Source: Steinernema hermaphroditum (Eukaryota > Nematoda > Chromadorea > Rhabditida > Steinernematidae). From it: 64,000 bases of DNA. Position 1 is the stretch's first letter; the number at the start of each line of letters is the position of its first letter. Below are positions 59,516-64,000 of the stretch, piece after piece. The notes below the pieces were generated by a model. It saw only the letters and a list, made by a program, of their open reading frames with translations, had not been told where the DNA came from and ran no database searches. The stretch covers positions 7,626,001-7,690,000 of the forward strand of contig CM059622.1 of the NCBI GenBank assembly GCA_030435675.1, in the 5' to 3' direction. The position numbers and the translations under genes are program-made.

Positions 59516-59949
59516 CGTATAAAGTCGCCCTGTAGTCTATGTTTTACGCGTTTTTACGAATTTATTTCTCGTATATCGAGGGTCTTTCATTTGTGTCCCC
59601 AGCGATCGGTCGGGTCGTCCACTCGCTCTCTCTCTGAGGCTGTCTGAGCCGAATGAGTTGAGTGAGCGTTCGTTCTCGGCCGTCGTTGTTGGTGCAATGA
59701 TCGCCCTGGCTCCCAGAAGGCCTGGAACACCAGGAAGCCGTAGTTCCGCCGTCTTCAACTCCGACGTCCGCGCCGCCACCCGAGTTGAAGACAGATGCAC
59801 TGTGCTCCACCGTCACCGGAATCAGCTCTTCGCATCTCTGATCCCCGCGCACACTGATGGGATCGCCGTGTTCTACTCTGATGTGCCGAAGTCAGAAGAA
59901 GACCGGCGACTACGGAGTGACAATGTGTTTCTTGTCCATATATATCGGC

Positions 59950-60083
59950 GTTGAGGGGAAACTCCGGTGCCGCTTCTTCGTCGGCCGGATTCCTTTACGA
60001 TAGGGACCAAGGCTACATGTCGGGAACGCCGATTTCCACACCATCTCAAAGCGGGGACACGGCTAATCAGTACGGAGATGCGA
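59950..60083 (+). pseudogene. Inverted copy of a coding-like tail exon
   Basis: The plus frame reads RGNSGAASSSAGFLYDRDQG then YMSGTPISTPSQSGDTANQY, identical in protein sequence to the minus-strand frame at 60483-60350. The copy stops matching after GGAGATG. It is flanked by four tandem GGGGCCGA-T units (about 60172-60217). I regard it as a fragment duplicated by inversion. Confidence 0.6.
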
Positions 60084-60333
60084 ACGCGCGAAAGACGAAT
60101 CGACTCGCCTTTCGCGTGACCGTGGTTTGTGGTGGCGGTCAACGGCGGATTCATAGTCTTTAGAGCCAACACTGGGGCCGATTGGGGCCGATTTGGGGCC
60201 GACTGGGGCCGATTTCCATAGCCATAATTGTTGGAAATCGGCCCCTGAGCTCCAATGTGAAGCCAGTTGTCACGAGTCATAAGTAATTTAAATAAACCAG
60301 TAATCTAACAACTGAGCATACAATCGATCAAAT

Positions 60334-60633
60334 CTAATTAAACCCTACATCTCCGTACTGATTAGCCGTATCCCCGCTTTGAGATGGTGTGGAAATCGGC
60401 GTTCCCGACATGTAGCCTTGGTCCCTATCGTAAAGGAATCCGGCCGACGAAGAAGCGGCACCGGAGTTTCCTCTCAACGCCGATGGATAATTGCTTAAAC
60501 CAGACATGGTAAAAGACTCCTGGACAGCTGCAGATTTGCTGTCGGCTGGCATGTGCACGCCGATATTTGCGCGATTCCTCTGGCGCAGCATCTCGTACGT
60601 CGTTCCCGAGGAAAGAAACGTACCTTGAGCCAT
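60334..60633 (-). CDS. Ser/Gly-rich C-terminal-tail-like exon, parent gene unknown
   Basis: The minus frame from about 60633 to TAG at 60334 (about 99 codons) reads MAQGTFLSSGTTYEMLRQRN, RANIGVHMPADSKSAAVQES, then FTMSGLSNYPSAL and the same GFLYDRDQGYMSGTPISTPS block as above. It looks like the cytoplasmic tail of a membrane receptor, but I cannot name the parent. It lies directly 3' (minus strand) of the truncated ADAM10 copy, with a T-rich acceptor-like tract (60640-60657) upstream, so it could be a new last exon for that copy or a transposed fragment of another gene. Confidence 0.4.
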   Translation of the reverse strand: MAQGTFLSSGTTYEMLRQRNRANIGVHMPADSKSAAVQESFTMSGLSNYPSALRGNSGAASSSAGFLYDRDQGYMSGTPISTPSQSGDTANQYGDVGFN

Positions 60634-60714
60634 AGGTCGTTGAGAAAAAAAAAACAAAAAAAGGCTCCCATTACATACACCAAATGCAGAGGGAGCCCAC
60701 GACACAACGTCATC

Positions 60715-63700
60715 TCAGAACTGAGGCACAGTTTCGATAGTCTGCTTCTTGAAAAAAAAGTTCTTCAGTCTGGCCAGTAGACCATTGTTGAAAAGAAGGT
60801 TCTTAAGTCTGGCTAGTGGACCATTGGAATCCACATTTCGACACTTCCGGAAAATATCACAATATCCCTTATAGTTATTGCAAAGGGATCCTGGATGGAG
60901 AAGTAGTCCAGACTGGCCAGCCCGTCCTTCTTGTACGAAATGGGCGTTCTTGTCAAATTCTGGCAGTAGGAAGCTCGACACGCATTCTGGAAAACCACAC
61001 GCTTATACTATCCACAACAGAAGGAACTTGCTTCCATCTTTTTCGCATGCCAAATGACAGAGCTGTTCTGGTTTGCCTTCAGTTAAGAAACAGTCTTTCA
61101 GCCCAACAAAGGCGCACACAGAACCGTTACACGCACCAGCGTGGCACACTTTTGTGGCGTCTTGACAGGCCAAGCCATCTCGCTTGGCTCGTGATTCGGG
61201 ACACACTGGTGACTTTCCGCTACAGTACTGCTCTTCGAGACACTCAGATTCTTCGCGGCACAGCTTGTTGTCATCGAGGCTGAAGAAACTGCACCTCGAA
61301 GCGTTGCAGCACTGGCCCTCAGAAGGAGAGCACTGTGCCGTGGATCTTCGTTTGCACGCGTCACGCGACATTCTGTATTGGCCGTTTATCTCGTGAGGAA
61401 TGCAGCACGAATCTTCCATCTGCTCGCAGTCCTTGTCGGAGAATCCACAGTCACACTCTTCTCCAGGCTCTTTGATCTGATTTCCACAGAAGGCAGAAGT
61501 TCTTTCTAAAACGGAGGCGCACACTATGTTGTTGTACAAATGAGAGTACCTTGGAAACAGTTGCGTTTGCCCATAATGTTTGAGTAGAGCTGTTTCTGTG
61601 GATCTACAGGCACATTGTGGAGAACTTCAGATAGCACCATCGAAATGTTTTGGACGGAGCACTTTGAAAACTTTGCATTATTTGGCTTATCTCCGGATGT
61701 CGCTGATGCGAACATAATATAATTTCCATCCGGAAGGCCTGGCTGGCATTCTAGCGGAAAATCGTGCTGAAACAACCACTTAAGTGGAAGTAGTCGCAGC
61801 TGTTCCTACCGGCGAACCAAAGTTATGCCCGATTTCGTGTGCAAGTGTTAGCTGGGAGACCCTTGTCGGTACTCGGTTACCGTAGTTCACAAGCGTCACG
61901 ATTCCTGTATTCAGCGAGCGGAACACCCATCCTCGCGAACCTTCGTTATACCTCTGGTAGATCTGGCAGATTCCTCCAGCCGTATCTGAAAAATGCTCGA
62001 TTCTTTCACAAGTTTACAGCTTTCATCGCACTGTGATTTGGGCTTGCTACCCATGCGAGGCCAAGTTTTCCACCAACGAAGTCACGGAATGTCAACGCGT
62101 AGGCGAGGCAAAAAGCAGAGTGGTTCCTCTGTGAGTTCATGTTGAGATAGTTTGAAACGTCTACATTCTCTTCGCAGAAAGGGTTGTCGGATCCCGGAGT
62201 TGGCCTTCCTCGATGACATGAGTCCGGGGTGAAGATCTGAAAGGAACGACTCGGTCTCTCAACGTCCAAAACACTTCAGTTTTCCATATCCTTTGTCTCC
62301 CACATTGCTTCCTATGCTCAAGGTCAAATTCCACGCCGGGCGCCACCGCTATGTGCGGCTGAGTTTCGTCGTTTGGAGGTTGTTTGACGCTCTCGGCACC
62401 AAGAAAAGAAAGTTAAATGTGACGCCTCCCTCGCGTCCTGACGGGAACATCTGCTACGCAAGCGAAGTTGCTTCGTCACAAAGGGAAAAAAATGAGAAAT
62501 CAGGTTGCGCACGACGGTTTGCCCGCCGTCAACATTGTGGAACTGGATTATGTAATTGAGATATATTCAGATTAAAAAACTCTCATCACCGAAAAGAAAA
62601 ATCACCGAAAGCAGTGTAGGAGACGAGAAACCAGAAGAAAATACATGTCGGGGAGATGAAAAAGCTGTCTCCTCCGTGCAATTTCCACCCCTGGCGCTTA
62701 GTGATGGCTCAAACGATCCGCCAGGGACATATCTACAACATAATGTTGGGCTTTTTTTTTTTTATTTCATCTCGTACGCGAAGAGAACAGACGGCTCATT
62801 CACAAACTGAAAAATCCCATTATAATTTCGGCGCTGTGCGAACATACGATGTTTATAAGTCATGGCGGGAGCCTCCGAAGAGTTTTTTAATGTGAATATA
62901 CCATGCGCAAGAAGCGCACAAGGCTCTGATTCAAAACAACTCACCGATGTTCTTTGGATAACAAAATTGAGTCCCCGAATTCCTCGGAAATCTGTCGACT
63001 CGTAGATGAGGTTAACCGCTTTAATGTGGTTATAAAAAAGGCTAACGATTTCCTCGCGTGTCCTAAATAATGTCACGTCGCATTAAATTGATTGAAAAGC
63101 ACAATTATTGGATAGCTGCATTGAAAATGTTACAAATGATAGACATTTCTATTTTCGTAATGTTTAGGGCCATGACAAAACCGATGTATTGGTTGTGTCC
63201 GCCACTCGTGCGCCCGCCTTATCCGACCATGGTCATCTCTCATTCTTGTGTCAAACACAATTTTTTTACCCATTAATATCACACCACGGAAGATTTGTCA
63301 CCTGGACATCGCGAAATGCGAAGTGATGTATGGGTGACTGTTTTCAAAGACGTAAATCACTGACAAGGAAATATTTCCAAGTGCCCGACGAGGATCGGGT
63401 TAAGATATGGTGGGGGTGATAGAGCTTAGGCAATCCCGTGCCCTTAATCAAGATTCACTACCTAAACACCCCTCGAAAGTTAGGCCAATATGAATATAGT
63501 CAACCTGGGCAATATCGGTGTATGGCCGAACTGGGTAGGGCCTTGTCTGACATTTTTGTACTTCAGGTTCGACTTCGCTCCGGCCCATATTTTTTCTTTT
63601 CGGCTCTCCAACATATTTAAGTTTGTTTTTTCCTCGAACTCAGTCTTATCCCACCTTCAGTTATGAATGCTAACGATATTCTGCTTCTCCCTACAAGGGT

Positions 63701-64000
63701 ACGGTAAAATATGTAAAGCTAAGATCGACGCGAGACTAGTGGCAAACGGTAGGCCTTGGTGAGTATATAAGCTATGCAAAAAAAAAAAATTAACTGCCCA
63801 TATGCGCTCTAAGTCCGTCAAAAAAGGATGCGATAACCTTTCTCATCCATGTCATATTCGTTTCTCATCGGTGATTCCCAGGCGACAAAGTGTATACTTA
63901 AGCTCACAATTTAGCTACACCCATGCTCATCAACATTGCCGAAGTTGACTATATTCATGTTGGCTTAACTTTCGAGGGGTGTTTAGGTAGTGAATCTTTA
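60715..64000 (-). pseudogene. ADAM10-type metalloprotease, copy 2 (3' end altered, 5' end outside window)
   Basis: Exons for the disintegrin, Cys-rich and catalytic regions are intact and nearly identical to copy 1, including the zinc motif. I see two silent base changes and one replacement (GGTLGLAWV to GGKLGLAWV). The last Cys-rich exon ends differently: the segment [11 protein letters not shown] is followed by a second, diverged LLARLKNFFFKKQTIETVPQ and F-stop at 60715. The transmembrane helix and Pro-rich tail of copy 1 are absent. If expressed it would make a soluble or differently tailed protease; it may equally be a non-functional duplicate or an assembly artefact. The prodomain exons would lie beyond 64000, so completeness cannot be judged. 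Confidence 0.7.
60823..64000. repeat. Segmental duplication, copy 2 (partner 50690-53867)
   Basis: This is near-identical to copy 1 until the window ends. The poly-A run is 11 here against 14 in copy 1. Between 60725 and 60823 similarity to copy 1 is much lower and includes a tandem repeat of about 40 bases, so the duplication boundary lies close to 60823. Confidence 0.92.

Noticed and set aside
1..64000. Bacterial-type systems such as CRISPR arrays, operons, insertion sequences or prophage
   Set aside because: The genes are intron-containing animal genes; no regularly spaced direct repeats or bacterial gene sets are present.

Overview
The window looks like a piece of a nematode nuclear chromosome. 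The reasons are spliceosomal genes with very short introns (many are 38-50 bases), TTTCAG-type acceptors placed just in front of start codons (as expected for spliced-leader trans-splicing), and a gene set with clear animal orthologues: Acinus, CCDC28, HMBOX1, VPS13, DUF4773, a kainate-type glutamate receptor, a BAR protein and ADAM10. Dispersed motifs (TACCGTA and CGGCGGGACC) pepper introns and spacers. I cannot name the genus. A rhabditid-type worm is the best guess, by inference from gene style only.

Layout. 1-6.1 kb: a head-to-head pair, Acinus (minus, cut by the window edge, SAP domain at the start and RRM at the end) and a CCDC28-family gene (plus). 6.1-10.5 kb: non-coding, with a dead mariner-like transposon (6781-7705) and a GC-rich stretch before hmbx-1. 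10.5-12.5 kb: hmbx-1, a HMBOX1-type homeobox gene (plus). 12.5-21.3 kb: almost 9 kb without a recognisable gene. 21.3-28.6 kb: a four-transmembrane protein (plus) whose long second intron carries a 2.4-kb Tc1-like element, itself broken by a foldback insertion with tRNA-like modules. 28.8-40.5 kb: full-length VPS13 (minus), ending tail-to-tail with the membrane gene over a shared AATAAA/TTTATT site. 40.5-43.1 kb: spacer with a large outward-facing inverted repeat. 43.1-44.6 kb: secreted DUF4773 protein (plus). 44.7-47.6 kb: kainate-type receptor subunit (minus), 49 bases from the DUF4773 stop. 48.3-49.4 kb: BAR-domain protein (minus). 49.8-55.3 kb: ADAM10/SUP-17-type metalloprotease (minus). 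55.3-60.7 kb: a nest of inverted and dispersed repeats. 60.7-64 kb: a second, near-identical copy of the middle of the ADAM10 gene, running off the window.

The genes are not an operon or a pathway cluster. Several act at membranes or synapses (VPS13 lipid transfer, BAR remodelling, ADAM10 shedding, glutamate reception), but the order looks like ordinary chromosomal neighbourhood. The most unusual points are the recent ADAM10 segmental duplication with an altered, apparently membrane-anchor-less 3' end, an apparent 10-base intron in the DUF4773 gene, the nested transposon with pol III-like modules, and the outward-facing palindrome between VPS13 and DUF4773. I saw nothing that amounts to a wholly new molecular system. 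Exon models were read by eye and need RNA support.
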